From positions 1-27,079 of the IMG/VR virus record IMGVR_UViG_3300007533_000012: DNA of 27,079 nucleotides; one strand, 5' to 3'. Of this stretch, positions 1 through 6,731 are shown in pieces (position 1 is the stretch's first letter; every line of letters starts with the position of its first letter). Both the position numbers and the translations under genes were made by a program. The notes under the pieces were generated by a model. That model did not search any database. It was not told the DNA's origin and saw nothing but the letters and a program-made list of their open reading frames with translations. Source of the stretch: a virus.

Positions 1-1
1 A

Positions 2-1141
2 TGGGTTGCAGCCTGGAACCGGCGGGAAATACCGCTGATGTTGGCTCACCCCCAGTCAGCCGGCCACGGGCTCAATATGCAGGAAGGTCAGGCATGTAAC
101 GTTGCCTGGTTCTCTGCGACGTGGGACTGGGAAGCATACGACCAATTTATTCGGCGTGTGCGGCGCTCCGGTAACAAAAACGAGCAGGTGTTCAATCACA
201 TCCTGGTTGTCAAGGATACGCTGGACGAAGAGAAGCTGAAGGCGATCCACGACAAAGACTTTACTGAGCGACGGCTGAATACCGCGCTCAACAACGAGAT
301 TCTGCGGGATTCGCAGGATGCAGGCAAAAGGCGATCAGAAACAGGAGATTCAGATATGGTAGCCAAACTCTCACGACCCGATAACGCAGCAGCTCCGGCG
401 CCTGGCGCCGGTGGTTGGGGTGCTCAGCCCCAGACCGCACCGCAGACCGAGCAGGCTGCACCACCCCAGCAGACCGCTGTGCCGACCGGGTGGGGGCAGG
501 CCGCGGCTGACCCCAACACCGAGCAGCGCGAGCGCATTCAAGAGCAGATTGCTCCGCAGCCGGATCGCGCCGCCGATGCCGCCGCGGCATTCAGCTCTGC
601 TGTGAGCGATCAGCAGAATAACATTGCCAACGCTGACTATGGTGCAGTTGGTGCGCCGTCTGACGACCGGCCAGTACAGGGTGGTTGGGGCGCTCCGGTG
701 CCGCAGCAACAGGAAGCGCCGCAGCAAAACCAGCAGGCGCCGCAGCAGGCGGCCGCAGGGTGGAACGCACCGCAGCAGACTGAGCAGCCGCCGTTTGATG
801 GCGGTAACCCCACTGTGCAGGAGACCAGCGGGTTCGTCGCGCCCGGCGAAGTACCGGAGCCTGACAAGCCCGTCAGCAAGATGAAGAAAGACGAGCTGGT
901 GCAGTACGTCGAGCAGCTGGAGAAACAGTTGGCGGCTGGCGGCGGTTCCTCACCGGCCAGCGGCGCACGCAGCGGCGGTTACGTGATGGATGCGGCCAAC
1001 GCGTCGGCCCAGGAAGCGATTGAGATTTCGCGACTCCGGGCCGGGGTGCTGACCAGCATCATTACGTCGTCACCTGACTTGCCCGCGGAAGACATCATTG
1101 ATGCGGCAAGAGATATGATGGAGTTCGTGTTGCGCGGCTGA
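2..1141 (+). CDS. SNF2-family DNA helicase, C-terminal part (5' truncated), fused in frame to a Q/P/A-rich tail
   Basis: The reading frame is open from the left edge of the window, so the start is missing. The first ~40 codons carry the late SNF2 helicase motifs: HPQSAGHGLNMQ, then AWFSATWDWEAYDQFIRRVRR, which matches the motif V/VI region of phage SNF2-like ATP-dependent helicases used in replication or recombination. Family members usually end soon after a stretch like the TERRLNTAL seen near base 290. Here there is no stop and the frame runs on for ~270 codons of low-complexity Q/P/A/G sequence with four GWG/GWN motifs. A KMKKDELVQYVEQLEKQL helix near base 880 and a helical end (EDIIDAARDMMEFVLRG) follow. 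Either this is a true fusion or two genes have lost the stop between them. The helicase call is firm; the function of the tail is unknown. Confidence 0.75.
   Translation, partial: WVAAWNRREIPLMLAHPQSAGHGLNMQEGQACNVAWFSATWDWEAYDQFIRRVRRSGNKNEQVFNHILVVKDTLDEEKLKAIHDKDFTERRLNTALNNEILRDSQDAGKRRSETGDSDMVAKLSRPDNAAAPAPGAGGWGAQPQTAPQTEQAAPPQQTAVPTGWGQAAADPNTEQRERIQEQIAPQPDRAADAAAAFSSAVSDQQNNIANADYGAVGAPSDDRPVQGGWGAPVPQQQEAPQQNQQAPQQAAAGWNAPQQTEQPPFDGGNPTVQETSGFVAPGEVPEPDKPVSKMKKDELVQYVEQLEKQLAAGGGSSPASGARSGGYVMDAANASAQEAIEISRLRAGVLTSIITSSPDLPAEDIIDAARDMMEFVLRG
356..1141 (+). CDS. Q/P/A-rich protein with GWG repeats, possibly translated on its own from an internal start
   Basis: Inside the helicase frame an ATG at 356 (MVAKLSRPDN) is preceded by AGGAG at 343-347, spaced 8 nt, which is a strong ribosome binding site. 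Starting here gives a 261-residue protein. It has GGWGAQPQ, TGWGQ, GGWGAPVPQ and AGWNAPQQ repeats in a disordered Q/P/A-rich background. A charged helix (KMKKDELVQYVEQLEKQLA), a Gly/Ser linker and a compact helical C-terminus follow. I do not recognise a family. The internal site suggests that this was, or still is, a separate gene whose product may also be made as the tail of the helicase. The terminator at 1169-1200 ends the transcript just behind it. Confidence 0.55.
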   Translation: MVAKLSRPDNAAAPAPGAGGWGAQPQTAPQTEQAAPPQQTAVPTGWGQAAADPNTEQRERIQEQIAPQPDRAADAAAAFSSAVSDQQNNIANADYGAVGAPSDDRPVQGGWGAPVPQQQEAPQQNQQAPQQAAAGWNAPQQTEQPPFDGGNPTVQETSGFVAPGEVPEPDKPVSKMKKDELVQYVEQLEKQLAAGGGSSPASGARSGGYVMDAANASAQEAIEISRLRAGVLTSIITSSPDLPAEDIIDAARDMMEFVLRG

Positions 1142-1156
1142 CCCCGCACAGAGGGC

Positions 1157-1185
1157 TTGACATTAAAGCGCCCAGAGGCTGTAAT
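1157..1185 (+). promoter_or_regulatory. Near-consensus sigma70 promoter inside a terminator
   Basis: TTGACA at 1157-1162 and TGTAAT at 1180-1185 are separated by exactly 17 nt. The -35 matches consensus in all six positions and the -10 in five. It would start transcription near 1192 and drive the lipoprotein and small-gene cluster from 1233. The -10 box lies at the loop of the terminator hairpin 1169-1196, so the two signals overlap. Confidence 0.6.
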
Positions 1186-1200
1186 GCTTCTGGGCGTTTT
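1169..1200 (+). terminator. Rho-independent terminator after the helicase-fusion gene
   Basis: CGCCCAGA (1169-1176) pairs with TCTGGGCG (1189-1196). The stem extends inward by a G-U and two G-C pairs to about 11 bp around a TGTAAT loop, and TTTT follows at 1197-1200. It sits 28 nt after the stop of the upstream gene. Confidence 0.8.
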
Positions 1201-1232
1201 ATATTGTCAACACCCTATGGAGTCAGCAACCT

Positions 1233-1646
1233 ATGCTACGCATTCGCAATGCACTCTGCGCCGCCGGCCTTGTTTGTGCCCTGGCGCTCACCTTCTCCAG
1301 CTGCGCGCTCTACGATAGCGCAGTGTCCACCACGGTCACCCGCAACGACGCTATTCAGCTCGCGCTGACCACCAAAACCCTCCAGGACGTTGCCACGGCC
1401 ACCATCAATGGCTGCGTGGCCACCGAGAGCACCAAGGGCGTATGCGCCCCGTCCGCCGTTGACGCGGTTCACAAGGCGCTCGTGGCTACCCGAGAGCCCC
1501 GCGACGCGTTGCTTGAGTTTGCTGACGAGCACGCCGGGAGCGAGCTGGGGGCGGTTGGCCTATACGACGCGCTTCTCAGGGCCAAAGATTCCCTTTTGTC
1601 GGTCCTTGCTCAGTACGGCGTGACTATCCCGCCTACCGGATCGTAA
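1233..1646 (+). CDS. Putative phage lipoprotein
   Basis: The 137-residue product begins with a classic lipoprotein signal: basic MLRIRN, a hydrophobic core (ALCAAGLVCALALT) and a FSSC lipobox, giving a lipid-modified Cys24. The mature part is mostly helical with two further cysteines (NGCVATESTKGVC) that could form a disulfide. GGAG at 1219-1222 lies 10 nt before the ATG. It is the first gene after the 1157-1185 promoter and is followed 2 nt later by a small membrane protein. Possible roles are lysogenic conversion, superinfection exclusion or an outer-membrane lysis function. It does not look like a typical short, proline-rich Rz1 spanin. The family is not recognised. Confidence 0.65.
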   Translation: MLRIRNALCAAGLVCALALTFSSCALYDSAVSTTVTRNDAIQLALTTKTLQDVATATINGCVATESTKGVCAPSAVDAVHKALVATREPRDALLEFADEHAGSELGAVGLYDALLRAKDSLLSVLAQYGVTIPPTGS

Positions 1647-1648
1647 CC

Positions 1649-1927
1649 ATGCGGCGCGGTAACCCCATGATGTTCGGGGCGGCTATGGCAGCTGTCATGG
1701 GCGCCATTGGCATGGCCAGTACGGGACCGAACATGCCGATCATGATTGTGGACGAGCAGCCCACACCCAGCATCAACGTGAACAAGCGCCGCAAGAAAGC
1801 GCGGTCCACGGGCTACATCCACAAGCTGCCACGCTCCAAGCGCGAAGCAGGGCGTCGCAACAAGAAAACCAACCGCCTGCATGTGTCACGCAAAGCAAAG
1901 TCGCGGCTGAAACGCCGGGCTGCATAG
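1649..1927 (+). CDS. Small membrane-anchored protein with a very basic C-terminal tail
   Basis: 92 residues. The N-terminal part (MMFGAAMAAVMGAIGMAS) is one hydrophobic segment. After a linker (IMIVDEQPTPSINVN) comes a strongly Lys/Arg-rich tail, from KRRKKARSTG to the final KSRLKRRAA. The start is 2 nt after the stop of the lipoprotein gene, so translation is probably coupled. The tail could bind nucleic acid or acidic lipid at the membrane. No family is recognised. It might be a minor virion or lysis protein, but nothing in the sequence proves that. Confidence 0.55.
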   Translation: MRRGNPMMFGAAMAAVMGAIGMASTGPNMPIMIVDEQPTPSINVNKRRKKARSTGYIHKLPRSKREAGRRNKKTNRLHVSRKAKSRLKRRAA

Positions 1928-1937
1928 GAGTCTACCG

Positions 1938-2174
1938 ATGAAAACGCAAGAGATCACAGCTGCTCTGAACCTGGCAACGACGCTCATGCCGATTGTGGAG
2001 GCCGGAGCTGTCGGCCTGCTCGACGACATTCAGATGCTGCTGCGCGGCGCCCATGCATCGGAGGACGCGACGCCGGAACAGCTGCACCAGGTTCAAGAGC
2101 TGCTGGCCAAGTCTGATGCGGCCCAGGACGCCGCCTATCAGAAGTATCAGCAGATGATCAATCCGGGAGCATGA
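1938..2174 (+). CDS. Hypothetical small helical protein
   Basis: 78 residues, predicted mostly helical and acidic (MKTQEITAALNLATTLMP, then a Gln-rich helix PEQLHQVQELLAKSDAAQ). AGGAG at 1927-1931 precedes the ATG by 6 nt. The stop overlaps the start of the next small membrane protein, so the two are probably translated together. The function is unknown; its position beside a holin-like gene would fit a lysis or membrane accessory. Confidence 0.6.
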   Translation: MKTQEITAALNLATTLMPIVEAGAVGLLDDIQMLLRGAHASEDATPEQLHQVQELLAKSDAAQDAAYQKYQQMINPGA

Positions 2175-2380
2175 CAATGGAACAGTCGAAGCCTTGGTAC
2201 AAGTCGAAGGGCATGTGGGGCGGTATCTTCACCGTTCTGGGAACCGCAGCCACGGCCATTTTCCACACTGGCGCCATTCCTGTTGGTGAGGCCACCGACG
2301 CGGCCGTAATGGCCGCCACGGGAATCTCTGCCCTTGTCGCAATCATTGGACGCGCAGTCGCCAAGCACAAGATCGGCTGA
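2171..2380 (+). CDS. Holin-like small membrane protein
   Basis: 69 residues with two hydrophobic segments (about residues 16-37, GGIFTVLGTAATAIFHTGAI, and 44-62, AAVMAATGISALVAIIGRAV). They are separated by a short acidic turn, with a charged N-terminus (EQSKPWYKSKG) and a basic end (KHKIG). The size, topology and WYKSKGxWGG start resemble small phage holin-like proteins. The ATG overlaps the preceding stop (ATGA); a second in-frame ATG at 2177 is possible. Holins time lysis by opening the inner membrane. This gene is on the opposite strand and far from the endolysin (11881-12390), so the role is inferred from topology only. Confidence 0.5.
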   Translation: MTMEQSKPWYKSKGMWGGIFTVLGTAATAIFHTGAIPVGEATDAAVMAATGISALVAIIGRAVAKHKIG

Positions 2381-2424
2381 CTTCGTAGCCGGCAGGCCGC
2401 CGGGGAGTGCCTAGAGGGGTCGAA

Positions 2425-2637
2425 GTGTTTTCCCATGAGAAGACTGAGAACTTGTCTCAGTGCGCCGGAAAGAAGGGTTACGTCACCTATGACGAAGCCA
2501 GCGGCGTACTGAAGAGCCGCAGGTTCCGGTCCAAGAACAAGGTGAAGCACACTCGACTTGTCATCTACCGCTGCCGTCACTGCGCCTGTTGGCACATAGG
2601 CAGCACAGGAAGCCAGAATAAGGATGACCGTCGATGA
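2425..2637 (+). CDS. Small Cys/His-rich (zinc-ribbon-like) phage protein
   Basis: 70 residues from GTG 2425, chosen because CCTAGAGGGGTCGAA (2410-2424) forms a ribosome binding site directly ahead; GTG 2407 in the same frame is an alternative. The sequence has an early Cys (SQCAGKKGYVTYDEA), a basic middle (KSRRFRSKNKVKH) and a C-terminal YRCRHCACWHIGS. This matches a common type of small phage protein with a CxxCxxWH end, likely metal binding. Its stop overlaps the start of the next gene by 4 nt. The exact function is unknown. Confidence 0.65.
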   Translation: MFSHEKTENLSQCAGKKGYVTYDEASGVLKSRRFRSKNKVKHTRLVIYRCRHCACWHIGSTGSQNKDDRR

Positions 2638-3128
2638 TCTGGAAACCAAAGAGACCAGCTGACTATATCGTCAGGGGCAGTGGGAGCGACGATAGGCCGT
2701 ATCTTCGGCGCTGGTGGATCATCCCCAAAAACAGATTCTTCAATATCTACCTACACCAGATACTTGAGAGCGACGACGACCGGGCGCTCCATGATCATCC
2801 CTCGTTCAATGTCTCTATCGTGCTCAAGGGCGGATATTGGGAAGTCATGCCGCTGTACAAGCGCATGTGGCCGCACAGCCGCGATGTGACCATGAAATGG
2901 CGGCGGGCGGGCTCTATCATCTTCCGGCGCAGCACAACCCCTCACAGGCTCGTATTGTCCAAACGCAACGGCTACCTGCATGGCCGCCGGTGCCAGGAGA
3001 GCTGGACCTTGTTCATTACCGGCCCACGCGTCCGGCAGTGGGGTTTCTGGTGCCCGTCCGGCTGGCGCGACTACAAGACATTCTCAGACCCCAAGAATCC
3101 CGGCGAAATCGGCCGGGGGTGTGACTGA
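2634..3128 (+). CDS. Cupin-like phage protein
   Basis: 164 residues. The features of a small single-domain cupin are present: RWWIIPKNRFFNIYLH, then SDDDRALHDHPSFNVSIVLKGGYWE (HxH and a downstream Glu as metal ligands), followed by RRAGSIIFRRSTTPHRL (the second histidine motif). The end has TLFITGPRVRQWGFWCPSGW. Similar uncharacterised proteins are common in phages and prophages of proteobacteria. Cupins bind a metal and may act as dioxygenases or sugar isomerases, but no substrate can be read from this sequence. It overlaps both neighbours by a few bases. Confidence 0.65.
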   Translation: MIWKPKRPADYIVRGSGSDDRPYLRRWWIIPKNRFFNIYLHQILESDDDRALHDHPSFNVSIVLKGGYWEVMPLYKRMWPHSRDVTMKWRRAGSIIFRRSTTPHRLVLSKRNGYLHGRRCQESWTLFITGPRVRQWGFWCPSGWRDYKTFSDPKNPGEIGRGCD

Positions 3129-3436
3129 TGGCCAAGTGGACAAAGCGCGAGCTGAAAATCGTTTCCGACACCATGGACATGGACGTTGAGAAGGTCGCTG
3201 AGCTGCTGCCGGGCCGCACAGAGGCCGCCATTGTGACGAAGCGCAGTTACTTCCGCAAGGGCGAAGGCGAGCGGTTCGTCAGCTACTACAACCAGCCAAA
3301 AGTTCGGTCCGACTACCTCTTGTCGGACGCTGCCATAGAAGCGCTCTACAAGCCCCACGGGGGTGAGGTCGCTTACTACAGACCAGCCAGATTGTCTGGA
3401 AAAACCATCATGCAAACGGAGAAACGACATGGTTAA
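3128..3436 (+). CDS. Small Myb/SANT-like DNA-binding protein
   Basis: 102 residues. The N-terminal ~40 residues (WTKRELKIVSD, then DVEKVAELLPGRTEAAIVTKR) have the tryptophan, helix spacing and PGRTxxAI turn of Myb/SANT-like helix-turn-helix domains. The C-terminal half (SYFRKGEG to the end) is basic and aromatic with no known domain. The start overlaps the cupin gene stop, and the end overlaps the GapR-like gene by 8 nt. It is probably a DNA-binding regulator or accessory of the early cluster. Confidence is moderate because the domain is short. Confidence 0.6.
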   Translation: MAKWTKRELKIVSDTMDMDVEKVAELLPGRTEAAIVTKRSYFRKGEGERFVSYYNQPKVRSDYLLSDAAIEALYKPHGGEVAYYRPARLSGKTIMQTEKRHG

Positions 3437-3986
3437 GAAGAGCACCAATGCAAAGTCACCTGCTTCCAAAGGCACCCCGAGCTGGGGAGACCCCACGCCG
3501 GAGGTCATCAAACCCGCTGAAACCGCAGCGCCGGCTGAAACCAAGAAGCTCAGCCCCGAGGAAGCCACCCCGGAGACCATCGCCGCTGAAGCGGAACGCC
3601 CCGCCGAAACCGGAGCGGAAGATACGGCGGTCGCCGCCACGGAAGAACAAGCCGACGCGAAGCAGGATGAAGCCAACGCCACCGCGCAAGCCTTCGTGAA
3701 CGAAGATTCTGGCAAAGAGCCGGTATTCGGCACACAGATTCCCGGCGTCGCCCAATCCGGCAGCAACGCCAGCAAGGCACTTATCAGCTTCGTGGAGCGC
3801 ATCGAGCGCGTCACGGAAGAGATCAGCGGTCTCCAACAGGACCGCAAGGAAATCTTTGCCGAGCTGAAGGCCCAGGGTTTCGAAGTCTCTATCCTTCGCG
3901 AAGTGCTGCGGCGCCGGAAGCAGGACCCTGAATCGGTCAAAGAGCACGACGCGCTGCTGGAGCTTTACGAAGAAGCGATCCGGTAA
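3429..3986 (+). CDS. GapR-like (DUF2312) DNA-binding protein with a long disordered N-terminal extension
   Basis: 185 residues from ATG 3429, preceded by CGGAG. The C-terminal ~70 residues match the DUF2312/GapR family: FVERIERVTEEISGLQQDRK, then AELKAQGFEVSILREVLRRRK and EHDALLELYEEAI. GapR proteins are nucleoid-associated coiled-coil proteins that bind overtwisted, AT-rich DNA and stimulate topoisomerases; they were described in Caulobacter. Normal members are ~90 residues. Here about 100 residues of Ala/Glu/Pro/Thr-rich acidic sequence precede the domain. The extension could mimic DNA or tether a partner, which is inference. The family call on the domain is strong. Confidence 0.8.
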   Translation: MVKKSTNAKSPASKGTPSWGDPTPEVIKPAETAAPAETKKLSPEEATPETIAAEAERPAETGAEDTAVAATEEQADAKQDEANATAQAFVNEDSGKEPVFGTQIPGVAQSGSNASKALISFVERIERVTEEISGLQQDRKEIFAELKAQGFEVSILREVLRRRKQDPESVKEHDALLELYEEAIR

Positions 3987-3991
3987 CGACC

Positions 3992-4564
3992 ATGGGCAAG
4001 CGCTCTGAAGGTTTTGAACGTCGTCAACGGGGCTTCTACCCAACCCCGTTGGCTGCGTTCAAGCCACTCGTACCGCGGCTATCTCACGTCGCTACCTATA
4101 TCGACCCTTGCGCCGGTGACGGGGCGCTATGCCACCACCTCGCTAATGGTGAGTTCTACGTCGGCGCTGCGTTCGATATAGAGCCTCAGCACCCTCATGT
4201 GAAGCGCTTCGACGCTTGCGAGCTGACTGCTGAGCAGCTTGCAGAGCTGCCGAACATAATGTTCGTCACCAACCCACCATGGCCTGAGCCCCACCAGAAT
4301 GGTGAACCCACGCTTTCTATCCTGGAGCACCTGCGCGGCATAGCGCCTACGTGGCTGCTGCTGCCGTCCGACTTCATGCACAACGTCTATGCCGCGGAGC
4401 CGATGAGGTTTTGCGCCGAAATCGTGTCTGTAGGGCGTGTGAAGTGGATTCCCGGCTCCAAGGACGACGGTAAGGACAACTGCGCCTGGTACCTCTTTAT
4501 GCCCTTCGCCAATGGCGGGGTGCTGGGTTTCACCGGGCGGCAACCCAAGAGGAAAGCAGCATGA
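3992..4564 (+). CDS. Phage SAM-dependent DNA methyltransferase-like protein (N6-adenine type)
   Basis: 190 residues. RRQRGFYPTPLAAFKPLV is the typical start of phage DNA adenine methyltransferases. Motif I is DPCAGDGAL (residues 38-46, SAM binding), with an acidic FDIEP after beta-2 (61-65). The catalytic motif IV is NPPW (94-97). No separate target-recognition domain is visible, as in small phage orphan enzymes that protect DNA from host restriction. The gene starts 5 nt after the GapR-like gene and overlaps the next by ATGA. Specificity cannot be read. Confidence 0.75.
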   Translation: MGKRSEGFERRQRGFYPTPLAAFKPLVPRLSHVATYIDPCAGDGALCHHLANGEFYVGAAFDIEPQHPHVKRFDACELTAEQLAELPNIMFVTNPPWPEPHQNGEPTLSILEHLRGIAPTWLLLPSDFMHNVYAAEPMRFCAEIVSVGRVKWIPGSKDDGKDNCAWYLFMPFANGGVLGFTGRQPKRKAA

Positions 4565-4773
4565 CCAACAAAGAGACATACCGCGCGCTGAGCATGCCTG
4601 AGCAGTGCGCCATGCAGGATGAGAACCGTAAGCTAGCCACTGCACTTCAGCGTATCGCACGGGGCCGCTCAGACTGCGGCAAACCATTGGCGGGGGCCGC
4701 GGCGAGAGAAGTGGCCAGAGCCGCCTTGATTGGTACGGGCAACGACTTCGCAGCTGCACGGAGAGCTGACTGA
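4561..4773 (+). CDS. Hypothetical protein
   Basis: 70 residues with helical, charged composition (MTNKETYRALSMPEQCAMQDENRKLATALQRIARG and a basic second half). It overlaps the methyltransferase stop (ATGA) and the next start (TGATG), so it is translated in the chain of coupled early genes. No domain is recognised. Confidence 0.55.
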   Translation: MTNKETYRALSMPEQCAMQDENRKLATALQRIARGRSDCGKPLAGAAAREVARAALIGTGNDFAAARRAD

Positions 4774-5030
4774 TGTTTACCTTCATCCAGCACCAGCGTT
4801 GCAAACTCTCAGACTGGTTACAGAGTCGATGGGATGCCGGCCGCCGCGAAATGGATGTGACCGTACTGTGGCCATACATCTGCCAACAAACAGACGATAT
4901 AGACGAGGCCAAGGCGGCGTTCGCCTTCCACATCATGCACGACCCCGCATGGACGCGTGAATTCTCGGAAATGGAGCTGATCTATTTCGTTGACCGCCTG
5001 GAAGCTCCAAAGAGGTCAGTCACATGGTAA
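4773..5030 (+). CDS. Hypothetical protein
   Basis: 85 residues, rich in Trp and aromatic residues (KLSDWLQSRWDAGRREMDVTVLWPYI, MHDPAWTREFSEMELIYFVDRLEAP). The start is TGATG-coupled to the upstream gene and the end overlaps the metalloprotein gene by 7 nt. It is probably a small soluble helical protein. No family is recognised. Confidence 0.55.
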   Translation: MFTFIQHQRCKLSDWLQSRWDAGRREMDVTVLWPYICQQTDDIDEAKAAFAFHIMHDPAWTREFSEMELIYFVDRLEAPKRSVTW

Positions 5031-5590
5031 AAATGGAGCTGCTAAACAACGGGCTGAATCTTATGGGCGAGTTCTGCCACGCCAATAAGCTGGATGCGCC
5101 CGGAGTCCATGTGCGCCAGCGCAGCGACTGGAGGATAGCGAGTGCATGTGCCTATTACCGGCCGGTGGCCATCGCTATCTGCCCTGCTCGCTGCTCTGCA
5201 ATCGGCACTGCTCACCGTGCATGGTCCTACCCCGGCTACGTGATCGACAAGACACCCTATGGAGTGATTCAGCACGAGCTAGGCCACCACGTTGACCATA
5301 CCCTTTCAGAGCGCAAAGGGAGCTATGGCGGCGACTTCAGCATAAAGCTCCGCCAGCTGTCTGGTGAGCCGAAACTGACGAACTACTGCCCCAACGACTG
5401 GGAGTGGTTTGCCGAGATGTTCCGGCTTTTCGTCACCAACTCTGATCTTCTGAAGGCCCTGCGACCACGGCTTTTCGAGCAGCTGCGCGAGCGGTTCAAA
5501 CCCGTGGTTGATAGGCCGTGGCGAGAGGTGTTGAAGGACGCGCCGGAACGGACCATAGCGATGGCCCAGAAGAAGGTGGAGGCTGCATGA
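5024..5590 (+). CDS. HExxH zinc metallopeptidase-like protein
   Basis: 188 residues. The zinc-binding motif HELGHH is at residues 84-89, followed ~40 residues on by NDWEWFAEMFRLFVTN (E127/E131), the usual place of a third ligand in gluzincin-type enzymes. Five cysteines lie in the first 60 residues except one at 122, and no signal peptide or membrane segment is seen, so it is probably cytoplasmic. Phage proteins of this shape are widespread but poorly studied; they may cleave a host or phage protein. It sits directly upstream of xis/int with a 4-nt overlap. Confidence 0.65.
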   Translation: MVKMELLNNGLNLMGEFCHANKLDAPGVHVRQRSDWRIASACAYYRPVAIAICPARCSAIGTAHRAWSYPGYVIDKTPYGVIQHELGHHVDHTLSERKGSYGGDFSIKLRQLSGEPKLTNYCPNDWEWFAEMFRLFVTNSDLLKALRPRLFEQLRERFKPVVDRPWREVLKDAPERTIAMAQKKVEAA

Positions 5591-5916
5591 CTACATTCTC
5601 GCCCAGCACCCTAGCCAACAGGTGGCACTGCTCAGCGCAGCATATTCGCGATCTGATCAAAAAGGGAGACTTGCCAGCATGGCGCTGCGGCGCGAAACTG
5701 TGGCGCATCAACGGAGAGGATGTGGAGGCATACGAATGTCGGACTGGAAGCTCACCCGGCTCAGGGGAGAATTCTGCATCGCCTGGTACGAACGGCGAGA
5801 AGACGGAACCAGATTCCGCCGACGTTATTCCCTTGGAACAGAGGACGCCAAAGAGGCGGAGCGCCGCGCCCCGGCTAGATACGCAGAGCTTACGCGGCCG
5901 CAGGGTACGACGGTAA
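5587..5916 (+). CDS. Excisionase / AlpA-like helix-turn-helix protein
   Basis: 109 residues. The first ~48 residues are a MerR-type winged helix-turn-helix: SPSTLANRWHCSAQHIRDLIKKGDLPAWRCGAKLWRINGEDVEAYE, as in phage excisionases that bend DNA at att sites. The rest (CRTGSSPGSGENSASPG to a basic RRVRR end) is low complexity. It is encoded entirely within the 181-base overlap with int in another frame. The gene begins inside the stop of the metalloprotein (ATGA). Position directly before int supports excisionase over a general regulator. Confidence 0.75.
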   Translation: MTTFSPSTLANRWHCSAQHIRDLIKKGDLPAWRCGAKLWRINGEDVEAYECRTGSSPGSGENSASPGTNGEKTEPDSADVIPLEQRTPKRRSAAPRLDTQSLRGRRVRR

Positions 5917-6731
5917 AGGACTTGTGGACCGGCTACTGCGCCGACATGGCCGGGCGTGCTGTTGTCGGCACCATGCAACATACCTGGAAGGCACTGGAGA
6001 AGCGATTCGGCGGCCTGGAGGGCGAAGCCATCGCCGTAGCCGACTGTCGCGCTCACACGGCCGAGAGACGCGCCGCAGGGATAAAAGACGGTACAATACA
6101 CACCGAGTTGGGCCACCTGCGCATGGTGCTTCTGTGGGCCGTTGACCATGGCGCCATACAGAAAGCCCCGAAAATAGAGCGGCCGCCCAAACCAGAGCCC
6201 AAGGATGGGTACCTTACTCGCGAGGAAGTGCGCCAAAGTATAGGTGCCGCGACGGCTGCGCATGTGCGGTGCTTTATCTATCTGGTGATCGGCACCGGCG
6301 CCCGTAATGAAGCGGCCGTGCAGCTGACATGGGATCGTGTGGATTTTGACCGCGACATGATCCAGCTGCGCAACCCCTTCGACAACTCCAGGCGCAAAGG
6401 CCGCGCTACCATACCCATGAACGCTACATTAAGAGCGGAGCTGTGGGCAGCCAAACAGAACGCCCTAACACCGTTCGTGATCGAGTGGGCCGGGCAGCCC
6501 GTGAAATCGCTCAAGAAAGCCCTGAAGCGGCTGGGGAAGAAGATCGGCCGGCCGGACCTATCGCCACATATGCTACGCCACTCCGCAGCCGTGTGGCTGG
6601 CGGAAGACGGCCACTCCATGGAAGAGATCGCGCAGTTTCTGGGCCACGACGACGTGAAGACGACCAGGCGCATCTATGCCCGGTACTCGCCTACCTATCT
6701 GCGGAAACTGGCGGACTCCTTGGCAGTCTAG
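5736..6731 (+). CDS. int: Tyrosine-family phage integrase
   Basis: 331 residues from ATG 5736. The catalytic set is visible: R190 in GTGARNEAAVQLTW, K221 in KGRATIPM, H278 and R281 in HMLRHSAAVW, H304 in FLGHDD, and the nucleophile Y314 in TTRRIYARYSP. The N-terminal region (EFCIAWYERREDGTRFRRRYSLG) is the arm-binding type and residues ~60-150 form the core-binding SAM-like domain. It joins attP and attB to insert the phage. Upstream in-frame ATG 5622 would run deep into xis and was not chosen. The stop is immediately followed by a 13-bp palindrome of the attP arm and then the tRNA-Val core. Confidence 0.92.
   Translation: MSDWKLTRLRGEFCIAWYERREDGTRFRRRYSLGTEDAKEAERRAPARYAELTRPQGTTVKDLWTGYCADMAGRAVVGTMQHTWKALEKRFGGLEGEAIAVADCRAHTAERRAAGIKDGTIHTELGHLRMVLLWAVDHGAIQKAPKIERPPKPEPKDGYLTREEVRQSIGAATAAHVRCFIYLVIGTGARNEAAVQLTWDRVDFDRDMIQLRNPFDNSRRKGRATIPMNATLRAELWAAKQNALTPFVIEWAGQPVKSLKKALKRLGKKIGRPDLSPHMLRHSAAVWLAEDGHSMEEIAQFLGHDDVKTTRRIYARYSPTYLRKLADSLAV

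Noticed and set aside
2171-2380. Lysis cassette formed by the holin-like gene and neighbours
   Set aside because: No endolysin or spanin pair is next to it, and the lysin is 9.5 kb away on the other strand; kept only as holin-like.
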